Assembly: GCF_024198215.1 (NCBI RefSeq)
Contig: NZ_JAKCFA010000025.1
Location: forward strand, 62,001-126,000
DNA: 64,000 nt
Reading direction: 5' to 3'
From: Myxococcus qinghaiensis
GTDB taxonomy: Bacteria > Myxococcota > Myxococcia > Myxococcales > Myxococcaceae
Each line of letters starts with the position of its first letter. The first letter of the stretch is position 1. The notes under the pieces are model-generated. The model did no database searches. It saw nothing but the letters and a program-made list of their open reading frames with translations, and had not been told where the DNA came from. The translations under genes were made by a program, and so were the position numbers. Below are positions 26,540-35,010 of the stretch, piece after piece.

Positions 26540-29329
26540 TCATTCAAAAACCAGGACCGCGCGCACCCAGCTCCGAGGGTCTCGCCGCATCCACGTCATC
26601 CGCACGTCTCGCAGTGCATTCGCCGCGCGCTCTCCACGCTGAATCCGCTCACGCACCGCATTGAAGAAAGGTCCCGCTTCGGCATCGGGCACATCCACCG
26701 TCGCCGCGAGCACCGTGCGCGCCCCCGCGTCCAGGAAGGCCACGGGCAGGCTGAAGCGCTCATACGTCCAAGTGGTGCCGTGCGCGGCCCGGCACGCGGC
26801 CAGGATGACCAGGGGCTGGCCTCGCAGCTTCGTCGCGCGCACCTCGCCCGCGGTGAGCGCGTAGCGGCCACCTGCCTCGGGGGACAGCACCAGGAGCGAC
26901 GCCTCGGACACATCCGGGTTCATCAGGCCGTGGGCGTGGACCTCGATTTGCGAGGCGTCCGCCATCGCCTCCAGCACGCGAGAAGGCGTGGCCTGACGCC
27001 CCAACAACATCGTGGCGTCATCCCCAGGCAGCCCCGCCCATCCGCCGAGCGCGGGCAGACCCAGCGACGTAGGCGCCTGCACGTCCGCCACCACCAGCCG
27101 ACGCCCCGTGCTCACCGCCGGCACGGCCGGCTGAGGCCTCACCCCGTGGTAGGCCCACGCCAGGTCCTCGGGAAGGAGCCCCGCGCGACCGTGCAACGGG
27201 GGACGCGCGACCACCTCCACCGTCGGGCACGCCCGCAGCATCGCCGTCATCGACTCGGGAACCAGCCCCTGAAGCTCTTCATCCAGCGGGGTGCGGCGGC
27301 TCGCGTCGTGGTGCTCCACGAGCCGGCCATCCGGGCCACGCGCCAGCACCAGCGTCCGCTCGACATCCACGGTGACGGCGAGGACACACTGTCCGGGAAG
27401 CGCGCCGCCCAGCTCCTCGCCGAAGAGCTGGAATGCCTTCTCGGCCTCTCCCGCCCGGGCCGCCGCGAAGAGCAGCGACGTGTAGCTGTAGGCGCGGGCC
27501 TTGCGCGCATCGACGCTGGTGGCCGGAAGGCGCCGCGCTTCGTCGATGGACTGTCGGAGCAGCGCCTCGCCGCGCACCCTGTCCTGCTCCACCAGGAAGC
27601 GCCCCTCGATGTGCGTGAGCAGCGCGGCCTCGCCCGGAGTGAGCGTGTGCTGCTGGCGCCGCTCCGACAGGCCCGCCACCAGCCGCGCGTCCTGCTCCGG
27701 GTCCGGCTTCAGCCGCGCCAGGTCCGCGAGCGTCTTCGCTCCCGAGAGCAGCAAGGGCGTCTTGCAGGACAGCGCCTCGCGCATGCGCTCCCGGGCCTGC
27801 TCCACGGAGAAGGACCCCAGCAAGGCCAGCGCGTCATTCGAGCGGACGAAGTGGCGGATGGTGCAGTCGTCGGGACGCTGCGCGAGCGCTTCCTCCAGGT
27901 AGGCCCGCGCCTGAGCGGCGTCACCCTGGTAGCGGGCGAGCTGCCCGAGCTGGAGGAGGAGCTGCGTCTCGCCAAACCTCGGGTCCGTGCGGTACAGGGC
28001 GCGCGCGGCCTGGAGGTGACGGTGGGACTCCGCCAGCCGGTGGAGCTGGCGATACAGGTCCCCCAGGTCCGCTTCAATCGGGATGCAGCGGTAGCCGAAG
28101 GGATGCTGCTGGCAGAGCGAGGCGGCTTTCAGGAGGTATTGCTCCGCCTGGAGCAGCTCTCCTCGGGAGATGGCCACGTTGGCGCGCTCGTGTTCCAGCA
28201 GGAGTGTGAACCACGGGTCTCCGAGCTGCGAGATGAGCGGCGCGAGTTCCTCCAGCCGTTCCCCCACCTTCTCCTCGCGCACCAATGCGCCCAGGTACAG
28301 GTCCATCTCGCCCGCGTCCCGCAGGTCCTCCAGGAACGCGGCGAGTCCACCGGCGACGTCATGCGTGCGGTACAGCTCCAGGTAGCGCTGGGCCAGGGGC
28401 GCGCGGACCTGGAAGTCGCGTCCGCTCGCCCTGTGGATGGCATCTCCCAGCGTCGTGCCGCCAGCGCGCGCATCCAGGACCGCGGCCATCGGCTCCAGCG
28501 CGCGCAGCCGCTCCACCGAGGGCGCCGCGCGAATGGCCTCATACAGGTACATGCGGAACATGCCGGGATAGGCACGGAGGACCTCGGCGGACACGGGCTC
28601 GCCCTGCGTCACGAGCGCATGGCCCCGCGCTGAAATCTTGCGCCGGTCCTCCGTGCCCATCAGCCGGGCGCGCGCCGCGTCCGCGCGAGTCTTCGCCTCC
28701 GCCGCCCAGCCCGGCTCCCCCAGCGCGGCCACGGCGTCGAAGGAGCGCGCGGCGAGCGCCCACAGCTCCAAGTCCCGCAGCACCAGGCTCCGGTTCCACA
28801 GTGCCTGCGCATGCCTCGGCTGAGCGCTCAGCACCCCCTCCAACAGCGCCAGCGCCGTGGCGGAGTCCCCCTGGTCCAACGCCATGATGGCCCTGTCGCT
28901 GGCGACGTCCGGAGACGTCCCCGCCTTCGCCAGATAGGGCGCGGCCAGCTCCGCGTTGCGTCGCACCAGATAGGCGGCCGCGAGTCCATGCATGTCGCCC
29001 TCGGCCTCCAGCCGCGCCAGTTCGCGCAGCGGCGCCGGAGTCGGACCGCCCGCATCTCCCGAGCGCAGCGGTCCATAGGGACGGTGCACGTCCGCGCCGG
29101 GGTAGCTCACCCGCGCCTCCAGCGTGCGCACCGGAGCGCCGGTCAGGAACAGCTCCGGCGACACGGGCGTGGGACTCAACCGCGAGCGCAACCCCGCCAC
29201 GACAGCGGCGGCTCCCGCGATGCCCACCACCACCACGAGCGCGGCCCACCTCGGCCGCGGAATCGAGGACCAGGACCCGTCATCCACCGCCGTACTCCCC
29301 GCGTATGTGCCCTGGCAGCCCATGCCCAC
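26540..29329 (-). CDS. CHAT-domain protein with transmembrane anchor and TPR-like region
   Basis: The 929-residue product (GTG 29329; ATG 29323 also possible) has a short cytoplasmic N-terminus, one transmembrane helix (AALVVVVGIAGAAAVVAGL), a long TPR-like helical middle, and a C-terminal CHAT caspase-like peptidase domain. The catalytic dyad seems complete: His800 in EVHAHGLMNP and Cys846 in VILAACRAAHG. In many myxobacterial CHAT proteins an anti-sigma zinc-finger segment precedes the helix and an ECF sigma gene is adjacent; neither is seen here. CHAT proteases act in bacterial cell-death or defence pathways in several characterised systems, but a role here is inference. A lipoprotein gene follows. 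Confidence 0.88.
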   Translation of the reverse strand: MGMGCQGTYAGSTAVDDGSWSSIPRPRWAALVVVVGIAGAAAVVAGLRSRLSPTPVSPELFLTGAPVRTLEARVSYPGADVHRPYGPLRSGDAGGPTPAPLRELARLEAEGDMHGLAAAYLVRRNAELAAPYLAKAGTSPDVASDRAIMALDQGDSATALALLEGVLSAQPRHAQALWNRSLVLRDLELWALAARSFDAVAALGEPGWAAEAKTRADAARARLMGTEDRRKISARGHALVTQGEPVSAEVLRAYPGMFRMYLYEAIRAAPSVERLRALEPMAAVLDARAGGTTLGDAIHRASGRDFQVRAPLAQRYLELYRTHDVAGGLAAFLEDLRDAGEMDLYLGALVREEKVGERLEELAPLISQLGDPWFTLLLEHERANVAISRGELLQAEQYLLKAASLCQQHPFGYRCIPIEADLGDLYRQLHRLAESHRHLQAARALYRTDPRFGETQLLLQLGQLARYQGDAAQARAYLEEALAQRPDDCTIRHFVRSNDALALLGSFSVEQARERMREALSCKTPLLLSGAKTLADLARLKPDPEQDARLVAGLSERRQQHTLTPGEAALLTHIEGRFLVEQDRVRGEALLRQSIDEARRLPATSVDARKARAYSYTSLLFAAARAGEAEKAFQLFGEELGGALPGQCVLAVTVDVERTLVLARGPDGRLVEHHDASRRTPLDEELQGLVPESMTAMLRACPTVEVVARPPLHGRAGLLPEDLAWAYHGVRPQPAVPAVSTGRRLVVADVQAPTSLGLPALGGWAGLPGDDATMLLGRQATPSRVLEAMADASQIEVHAHGLMNPDVSEASLLVLSPEAGGRYALTAGEVRATKLRGQPLVILAACRAAHGTTWTYERFSLPVAFLDAGARTVLAATVDVPDAEAGPFFNAVRERIQRGERAANALRDVRMTWMRRDPRSWVRAVLVFE

Positions 29330-29736
29330 CCAACGGCAGGGCTCCAGAATCTTCCCGCCAGAACGCTACGCCGCTTCTTTCGCCATCGCGATGCCGATGG
29401 GACGCGGCGCTCCACGTGCACGGTCGAAGTTGACGAGCAAGGGCTTCGCCTCATGGCCTCGTCACCTGCACCGGGTGTCCGAGCCGATGACGGCGGTCCG
29501 TGTGCAGGGAGGAACGGACAGAGCACGACGCTCAAGGAAGCGGCCCCCCGAAGACACACGACGTGGGCTCCGTGCCACGCACCCGTGGACCCGTCGCCAC
29601 TGCTTCGTGTCCGAAGGACCACGCCACCCTACGGGTTCTCCCTCACGCCCCCGGCGGCGAGCCCTGGCGCAAGCCTTGCTCCCGCACCGGCCCCAACGCG
29701 CGAAGCTCGTCCCCCGTCGCGTAGAACCGGAGCCCC
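29330..29736. other. Divergent intergenic region between CHAT protein and beta-lactamase
   Basis: These 407 bases hold no convincing gene on either strand: the open frames present lack family features and have mixed codon use. A perfect 10-bp palindrome CATCGCGATG lies at 29384-29393. The region must hold promoters for both divergent genes. No ECF sigma factor gene, which often accompanies CHAT proteins in this group, was found here. Confidence 0.5.
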
Positions 29737-30558
29737 ATGTTCCGCAGCCCCACGACACTGCTCGCCCTCTTCACCCTCGCCACCTCCAGCGCGCTCGCCG
29801 CCGCGCCCAAGGCCCCACCGGCCCACCCGGGCTGCTTCCTGTTGATAGACCTGGAGACAGGCAAGGTGACTCGCAACGACGCGGCGAAGTGCGCCACGCG
29901 GCTTCCGCCTGCCTCCACCTTCAAGGTGCCCCACGCGCTCATCGCCCTGGAGACAGGTGTCGTGTCGAGCGTGGACGAGGTGCGCAAGTGGGACGGCACC
30001 AAGCACGCCATCGCGATGTGGAACCAGGACCAGACGCTGGACACGGCCATGCGCCGCTCCGCGCTGTGGTTCTTCCAGGGCACGGCGAAGCAGCTTGGCC
30101 GCGAGCGCATGGAGGACTGGCTGAAGCGCTTCCACTACGGCACGCAGGACGCCTCCGGCGACATCACCCTCTTCTGGCTGGGAGGCCCCCTGCGCATCTC
30201 CCCCGACGAGCAGCTCGACTTCCTCGCGCGCATGTTCCGGGGCGAGCTCCCCGTCAGTCCCCAGGTATTGGAGCAGGTGAAGGCCACGATGACGCATGGA
30301 CCGGACACCGTGGCCAGCGTCCGCGATGGCATCAACCTGGGCGGCCCCTGGAAGGAGGGCGCGGTGCTGAGCGCCAAGACGGGCTGGTACCCGAACAAGG
30401 CGGAGGGCGACGTCACCTGGCTGGTGGGCCACGTCGCCTCGCCCAAGGGCCGCCACATCTTCGTCAGCACCGTGCGCTCTCCCGCGGGCAAGTCCCCGTC
30501 GCGCTCGCCGGCGCTCTCGAGCGCCATCGACGCGCTCAAGGCGCACGGCCTGCTCTGA
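29737..30558 (+). CDS. Class D (OXA-type) beta-lactamase-like protein
   Basis: The 273-residue product has a signal peptide (to about Ala23) and class D hallmarks: nucleophile motif STFK (Ser60-Lys63) within PPASTFKVPHALIALETG, a SAL triad at 108-110 where most enzymes have SxV, YGT at 134-136 where most have YGN, the omega-loop tryptophan in FWLGGPLRIS (Trp147), and KTG at 214-216. The Cys33/Cys52 pair resembles the pair in typical OXA proteins. It should be periplasmic and hydrolyse or bind beta-lactams; the two altered motifs make substrate range uncertain. It could also be a penicillin sensor domain, but no attached membrane region exists. A strong terminator follows. Confidence 0.92.
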   Translation: MFRSPTTLLALFTLATSSALAAAPKAPPAHPGCFLLIDLETGKVTRNDAAKCATRLPPASTFKVPHALIALETGVVSSVDEVRKWDGTKHAIAMWNQDQTLDTAMRRSALWFFQGTAKQLGRERMEDWLKRFHYGTQDASGDITLFWLGGPLRISPDEQLDFLARMFRGELPVSPQVLEQVKATMTHGPDTVASVRDGINLGGPWKEGAVLSAKTGWYPNKAEGDVTWLVGHVASPKGRHIFVSTVRSPAGKSPSRSPALSSAIDALKAHGLL

Positions 30559-30564
30559 AACGAC

Positions 30565-30598
30565 GATGGGCCGCTTCCCACACGGGAGGCGGCCCATC
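30565..30598. terminator. 15-bp hairpin between beta-lactamase and metK
   Basis: Left arm 30565-30579 and right arm 30584-30598 pair over 15 positions with one G-U pair around the loop ACAC. It separates two convergent genes and can terminate both transcripts. Read on the minus strand it is followed by a short T-rich stretch. Confidence 0.7.
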
Positions 30599-30645
30599 TC
30601 GGCTTCCGCGTCAGCCCCGGACAGCGGGGCGTTCGCGAGAGGAAC

Positions 30646-31827
30646 TCAGACCACCTTCAGGCGACGACCCGTGGAGGTGCTGTTCGCCGCATCCCGGAGC
30701 GCGTCCTTCTTGTCCGTGCGCTCCCAGGTGAACTCCTTCTCCGTGCGGCCGAAGTGACCGTACGCGGCGGTCTTCTGGTAGATGGGCCGCAGCAGGTCCA
30801 GGTGCTCCGTGATTTCGCGCGGCTTCAGGCCGAACGTCTGACGGATGGCCTTGGCGATGCGCTCCTCGGGAACCGTGGCGGTGCCGAAGGTCTCCACCAT
30901 GACGCTGACGGGCTCGGCCACGCCGATGGCGTAGGAGACCTGCACCTCGCAGCGGGTCGCCAGACCCGCGGCCACCACCGTCTTGGCGATGTGGCGGCCC
31001 ATGTACGCGGCGGAGCGGTCCACCTTGGACGGGTCCTTGCCGCTGAAGGCGCCACCACCGTGACGGCCCATGCCGCCGTAGGTGTCGACGATGATCTTCC
31101 GGCCCGTGAGGCCCGAGTCGCCCATGGGGCCACCCACCACGAAGCGGCCCGTGGGGTTGATGTAGAACTTCGTCTTGTTGTCGATGAGCTTCTTGGGAAT
31201 CGCCTTCGCGATGACGTCCTCGCGGATGGCCTCCTGGATCTTCTTGTTGGAGACGTCGTCCGAGTGCTGGGTGGACACCACCACCGCGTCGATGCGCACC
31301 GGGCGGCCCTCGCGGTACTCCACCGTCACCTGGCTCTTGCCGTCGGGACGCAGCCAGTCGTGCTGCTTGCGGCGCACGTCCGCCAGCTTGCGGGTCAGCG
31401 CATGGGCGTAGTGCAGCGGGGCGGGCATCAGCTCAGGCGTCTCGTCGCACGCGAAGCCGAACATCATGCCCTGGTCACCGGCGCCCTGCTCCTTCTTGTT
31501 GTCCACGCCGCGCGCGATGTCCTGGCTCTGCCCTTCGATGGCCACCATGACGCCGCAGGTGTTGCCGTCGTAGCCCATGGAGCTGTCGGTGTAGCCAATC
31601 CGGCAGATGGTGCCGCGGACAATCTTCGGGATGTCCACGTAGGTGTTCGTCGTCACCTCACCGGCGACAATCGCGAGGCCCGTCTTGACCAGCGTCTCCA
31701 CGGCGACGCGAGCCTGCGGGTCCTTGGCGATGATGGCGTCCAGGACGCCGTCGGAGATCTGATCCGCGATCTTGTCCGGGTGGCCCTCGGTGACGGATTC
31801 AGACGTGAACAGGTAGTCGGTAGGCAT
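30646..31827 (-). CDS. metK: S-adenosylmethionine synthetase
   Basis: The 393-residue protein makes S-adenosylmethionine from ATP and methionine. It has the N-terminal FTSESVTEGHPDKIADQISD segment, GAGDQGMMFGFACDETPELMP (signature around the central GDQG), and the P-loop-like GGGAFSGKDPSKVDRSAAY. All are standard MetK signatures and the length is typical. ATG 31827 is the only start that keeps the conserved N-terminus. No known SAM-sensing riboswitch fold was recognised in the 228-base leader shared with the divergent MlaC-like gene. Confidence 0.97.
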   Translation of the reverse strand: MPTDYLFTSESVTEGHPDKIADQISDGVLDAIIAKDPQARVAVETLVKTGLAIVAGEVTTNTYVDIPKIVRGTICRIGYTDSSMGYDGNTCGVMVAIEGQSQDIARGVDNKKEQGAGDQGMMFGFACDETPELMPAPLHYAHALTRKLADVRRKQHDWLRPDGKSQVTVEYREGRPVRIDAVVVSTQHSDDVSNKKIQEAIREDVIAKAIPKKLIDNKTKFYINPTGRFVVGGPMGDSGLTGRKIIVDTYGGMGRHGGGAFSGKDPSKVDRSAAYMGRHIAKTVVAAGLATRCEVQVSYAIGVAEPVSVMVETFGTATVPEERIAKAIRQTFGLKPREITEHLDLLRPIYQKTAAYGHFGRTEKEFTWERTDKKDALRDAANSTSTGRRLKVV

Positions 31828-32055
31828 GTCGTCTCAGTGCAAGGGGGGCGCATACCGCGCGCGCGGGCGGACACTAAAGTGTGGTCCCAAGGGAGTCAAA
31901 CGGCCAGCAGGCCCGCTTCATTCGAGTGTCCGCCATGCCGGGCGAGCGGGCACCGTGGCCGCCCGCCGAGCTTCCAGCGTTGAATTTCGCGAGGCGCCCG
32001 GCGTTCTCCTGGGCTAACAGAACGCCGAGCATTCGCTGTGGAGGACTCGCCCGAC

Positions 32056-32631
32056 ATGAACGCCCGCTTCCGTACCCTCTCCCTCCTGGTCGCCTTCACC
32101 CTGTCCGTTCCCGCACTGGCCGCGGCCCCGAAGAAGGACGACCCGGTGGTCAAGCCGGTGAAGACGGTGGTGACGTCCGTGCGCTACGAGCGCGACGCGG
32201 CGGCCCTCAAGCTCTTCGGCGGTGAGGAGCAGGGGAAGTTCCTGCTCGGCGACTCGTGGGCCAAGGGCACCGATGAGCAGCGCAAGGAGTTCGTCACCCT
32301 CTTCCACGGCCTGTTCGCGAAGATTGCCTTCCCGCGCGTGCGGGAGAACTTCAAGTCGCTGGAGGACATCGTCTACTCCCCCGCCGAGGTGACGGGCAAC
32401 GAGGCCACGGTGGACTCCGTCGTCTTCATCAAGCACCCGCTGAAGACGCAGGAGATGAAGCTGAAGTACCGGCTGGTGAAGGACGGCGCCGCGTGGAAGG
32501 TCGTGGACGTGACGGTGCTGGGCTCCTCCATGCTCCAGGACATCCGCGACACGCAGGTGCAGCCGCTGCTGGCCCAGGGTGGCTGGGACAAGCTGCTGGA
32601 GCGCATGCGGCAGGAGCTGGCGAAGAAGTAG
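32056..32631 (+). CDS. MlaC/Ttg2D/HpnM family periplasmic lipid-binding protein
   Basis: The 191-residue product has a signal peptide ending near AALAAA and a domain of the MlaC (toluene-tolerance Ttg2D) family, with EQRKEFVTLFHGLFAKIAF, then KYRLVKDGAAWKVVDVTVLG and the C-terminal GGWDKLLERMRQEL. Such proteins carry phospholipids or, as HpnM, act with the RND protein HpnN in hopanoid transport. An HpnN-like RND gene lies downstream at 35011 with one gene between them. ATG 32056 is preceded by GGAGGA at 32040-32045. Confidence 0.92.
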   Translation: MNARFRTLSLLVAFTLSVPALAAAPKKDDPVVKPVKTVVTSVRYERDAAALKLFGGEEQGKFLLGDSWAKGTDEQRKEFVTLFHGLFAKIAFPRVRENFKSLEDIVYSPAEVTGNEATVDSVVFIKHPLKTQEMKLKYRLVKDGAAWKVVDVTVLGSSMLQDIRDTQVQPLLAQGGWDKLLERMRQELAKK

Positions 32632-32737
32632 CCGCCGCTCCCACTCCCGACGGCCAGGCCACCAGGCCCCCGGCCGTCGGAGGGGTTCCGAGGGGGCGCG
32701 GCATGGCGTAGTCTCGCCTCCCCCTCTCGCCTGGTCG

Positions 32738-34885
32738 ATGACCCTCCCCGCCCCCGCTCCGCTCACTCCGAGCCGCACCTCCCACGCTCCCTCCGAGCGG
32801 GAGGTGGACGCGTTCTGCGTGCAGTACGCCCCGCGCTCGCCGGGCAACCCCGCCGTGAGGGACTTGTACCGGCTGTTGCGCGACGTGCCCGAGGACGGCC
32901 TGGAGTCGAGGCTCGACTGGGTGGAGCGCTGGATGGCCTGGCTGCGCGAGCGCATCCCCGCCCATGGGCTGGTGGACGCCGCCGAACCCGAAGCCCCTCC
33001 CGCCGACACCCGCCTGGCGCTGATGGTGCGCATCATGGAGGGCGAGCCCGCGATGCGCGCCGCGGTGACGCGGCTGGTGTCCGCCGTGTGCGATGGCAGC
33101 CGGGGGCTGAAGCTCTTCGCGCAGGTGGGCCTGCCCGCGGGCCAGGGCTTCCTGTCGGAGGTCTCCGACCGACTGGCCCGCACGCTGCTTCCCGCCCCGC
33201 CAGAGCCCGGCAAGCTGTCGGAGCTGCTCTTGCGCCTGTTCCCCGTGCCGGAGGACGCGGTGTGGCTGGCGCTGCTGTCGCCCGCGCTGCTGACGAAGCT
33301 GGCGTCGCTGGTGGGCGAGCCTCTGCCACCGGCCCCCGTGCCCGCCGCCCGCGTGCGCTCCGACCTGATGGACGCGCTGATGCTGCTGTCGGTGCAGACG
33401 GCGGCGCTGGGGACCATGGAGGACGTGAGGGACCGCGCCCCGGAGACGTCCTTTCGCGCCTCGCCCTTCCTGCGGCTGCGGATGGTGTGCGACGCGGTGC
33501 TCGCGCGCGACGCGGCCTCTGACACGCTGAGGGACCTGGCCACGTGCGTGGACGACTGCCGCCTCGTCGTGGTCAGCGTGTCGCGGCACCTGGAGGCCTC
33601 GGGCGTCAGCGTGGACCTGGTGTACCGGCTGGAGCGCATCCGCCGGAGCCTGGAGCGCATGGAGGCCATCGCCCGGGTGCTGGGCGCGCCCCGGGGTGAG
33701 CCGCGCTGGCGCGAGGCGCTGGGGCTCTTGTCGGACCTGTTGCGGCGCGCGCACGCGGACCGCTCCGTGGGAGAGCTGGTGCGCCGCAACGCGCGGATGC
33801 TGGCGCGCAAAATCATCGAGCGCGCGGGCCACTCCGGCGAGCACTACATCACCAGCACGCGCTCCGAATTCCACGCCATGGTGCACTCGGCGGCGGGCGG
33901 CGGGCTGGTGACGGCCGTCGCGGTGGCCAGCAAGTTCGCCCTCACCTCGCTGGCGCTCGCGCCGTTCTTCTCGTGGCTGGCGGTGGGCCTCAACTACGCG
34001 GTGGCCTTCCTCCTCATCCAGGTGCTGGGCTTCACGCTGGCCACCAAGCAGCCCTCCGTCACGGCGGCCACGCTGGCGGGCGCGGTGGGCGAGGGCGCCC
34101 GGGGAGACCGGCTGTCGAGCCTGGTGGACATCATCCCTCGCATCACCCGCTCGCAGCTGGCCGCCTTCACCGGCAACCTGGGCTGCGTGCTGCCCGCCGC
34201 GGTGGCCCTGGCCCTGGCGTGGCAGGCCGCGCGGGGCACGCCCTTCCTCTCCCCCGCCAAGGCCCAGGCCACGGTGGCCTCCATGCACCCGTGGAAGAGC
34301 GGCTCGCTGCCGTACGCGGCCCTCACCGGGGTGCTGCTGTGGCTGTCCAGCGTGGCGGGCGGGTGGCTGGAGAACTTCGTGGTGTACCGGCGGCTGCCGG
34401 AGGCCCTGGCCCATCACCGCGTGCTGCGGCGCGTGCTGGGCGTGGGCGGCGCGCAGCGGCTGGCGGACGGGCTGGTGCACACGGCCTCGGGCGTGGGCGC
34501 CTGCGTGACGCTGGGCTTCCTCCTGGCGCTGATGAACGTACTCGGGCGCTTCTTCGGGCTGCCCCTGGACATCCGCCACGTCACCTTCGCGCTCGGCTCG
34601 GTGGCCATGGCCGGCGGCGCGCTGGGCCCCCAGGCGGTGCTCCAGCCCGACTTCCTCATGGCCCTGGTGGGTGTGGGGCTCATCGGAGCCATCAACTTCA
34701 CCGTGTCGTTCTCCCTGGCCCTGGGCGTGGCCGTGCGGGCCCGCGACGTGCCCGTGGGAGAGGCCCTGCCCTTCCTGCGCGCGGTGGGGGCCCGCTTCCT
34801 CGCCGATCCCCGCTCGTTCTTCCTGCCCCCCCGGGCGCCCCCCGAGCCGCTGCCCGCCGTGCTCCCCGTGGAGGGGGGGCACTGA
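32738..34885 (+). CDS. Gcr-type 'site-specific recombinase' family membrane protein
   Basis: The 715-residue product matches the family labelled site-specific recombinase (Gcr of Neisseria, PF10136). The N-terminal half is soluble and helical. From about residue 390 on, several transmembrane helices are clear (for example ALTSLALAPFFSWLAVGLNY-like and AALTGVLLWLSSVAG, then ACVTLGFLLALMNVLG and LVGVGLIGAINFTVSFSL). No recombinase catalytic motif is visible, so the family name probably misleads and a membrane role is more likely. It sits between MlaC/HpnM-like and HpnN-like genes. ATG 32738 is chosen because the upstream in-frame extension overlaps the MlaC-like gene. Confidence 0.85.
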   Translation: MTLPAPAPLTPSRTSHAPSEREVDAFCVQYAPRSPGNPAVRDLYRLLRDVPEDGLESRLDWVERWMAWLRERIPAHGLVDAAEPEAPPADTRLALMVRIMEGEPAMRAAVTRLVSAVCDGSRGLKLFAQVGLPAGQGFLSEVSDRLARTLLPAPPEPGKLSELLLRLFPVPEDAVWLALLSPALLTKLASLVGEPLPPAPVPAARVRSDLMDALMLLSVQTAALGTMEDVRDRAPETSFRASPFLRLRMVCDAVLARDAASDTLRDLATCVDDCRLVVVSVSRHLEASGVSVDLVYRLERIRRSLERMEAIARVLGAPRGEPRWREALGLLSDLLRRAHADRSVGELVRRNARMLARKIIERAGHSGEHYITSTRSEFHAMVHSAAGGGLVTAVAVASKFALTSLALAPFFSWLAVGLNYAVAFLLIQVLGFTLATKQPSVTAATLAGAVGEGARGDRLSSLVDIIPRITRSQLAAFTGNLGCVLPAAVALALAWQAARGTPFLSPAKAQATVASMHPWKSGSLPYAALTGVLLWLSSVAGGWLENFVVYRRLPEALAHHRVLRRVLGVGGAQRLADGLVHTASGVGACVTLGFLLALMNVLGRFFGLPLDIRHVTFALGSVAMAGGALGPQAVLQPDFLMALVGVGLIGAINFTVSFSLALGVAVRARDVPVGEALPFLRAVGARFLADPRSFFLPPRAPPEPLPAVLPVEGGH

Positions 34886-35010
34886 GCGCTCGTCGGCCGC
34901 CTGTCAATTATTCCCGGAGTCGCTTCAAGGTTTCCCCGTGGCCAGCAAGCCGGGCGGGCAGGTGGGCCGTGCTTCCGGGGGAGCGCGTTTGTCGGTAGGG
35001 TCGCCCGCGA

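Noticed and set aside
29176..29622. Minus-strand frame before the CHAT gene, considered as a missing anti-sigma or sigma part
   Set aside because: No zinc-finger Cys/His pattern or sigma-70 region 2/4 motif is present.
30754..31983. Plus-strand open frame of 409 codons opposite metK
   Set aside because: MetK motifs on the minus strand are unambiguous; the other strand translates to a His/Arg/Val-rich sequence without motifs.
31828..32055. Possible SAM-responsive riboswitch before metK
   Set aside because: No known SAM-I, SAM-II or SAH-type core could be recognised by reading the 228-base leader on the minus strand.
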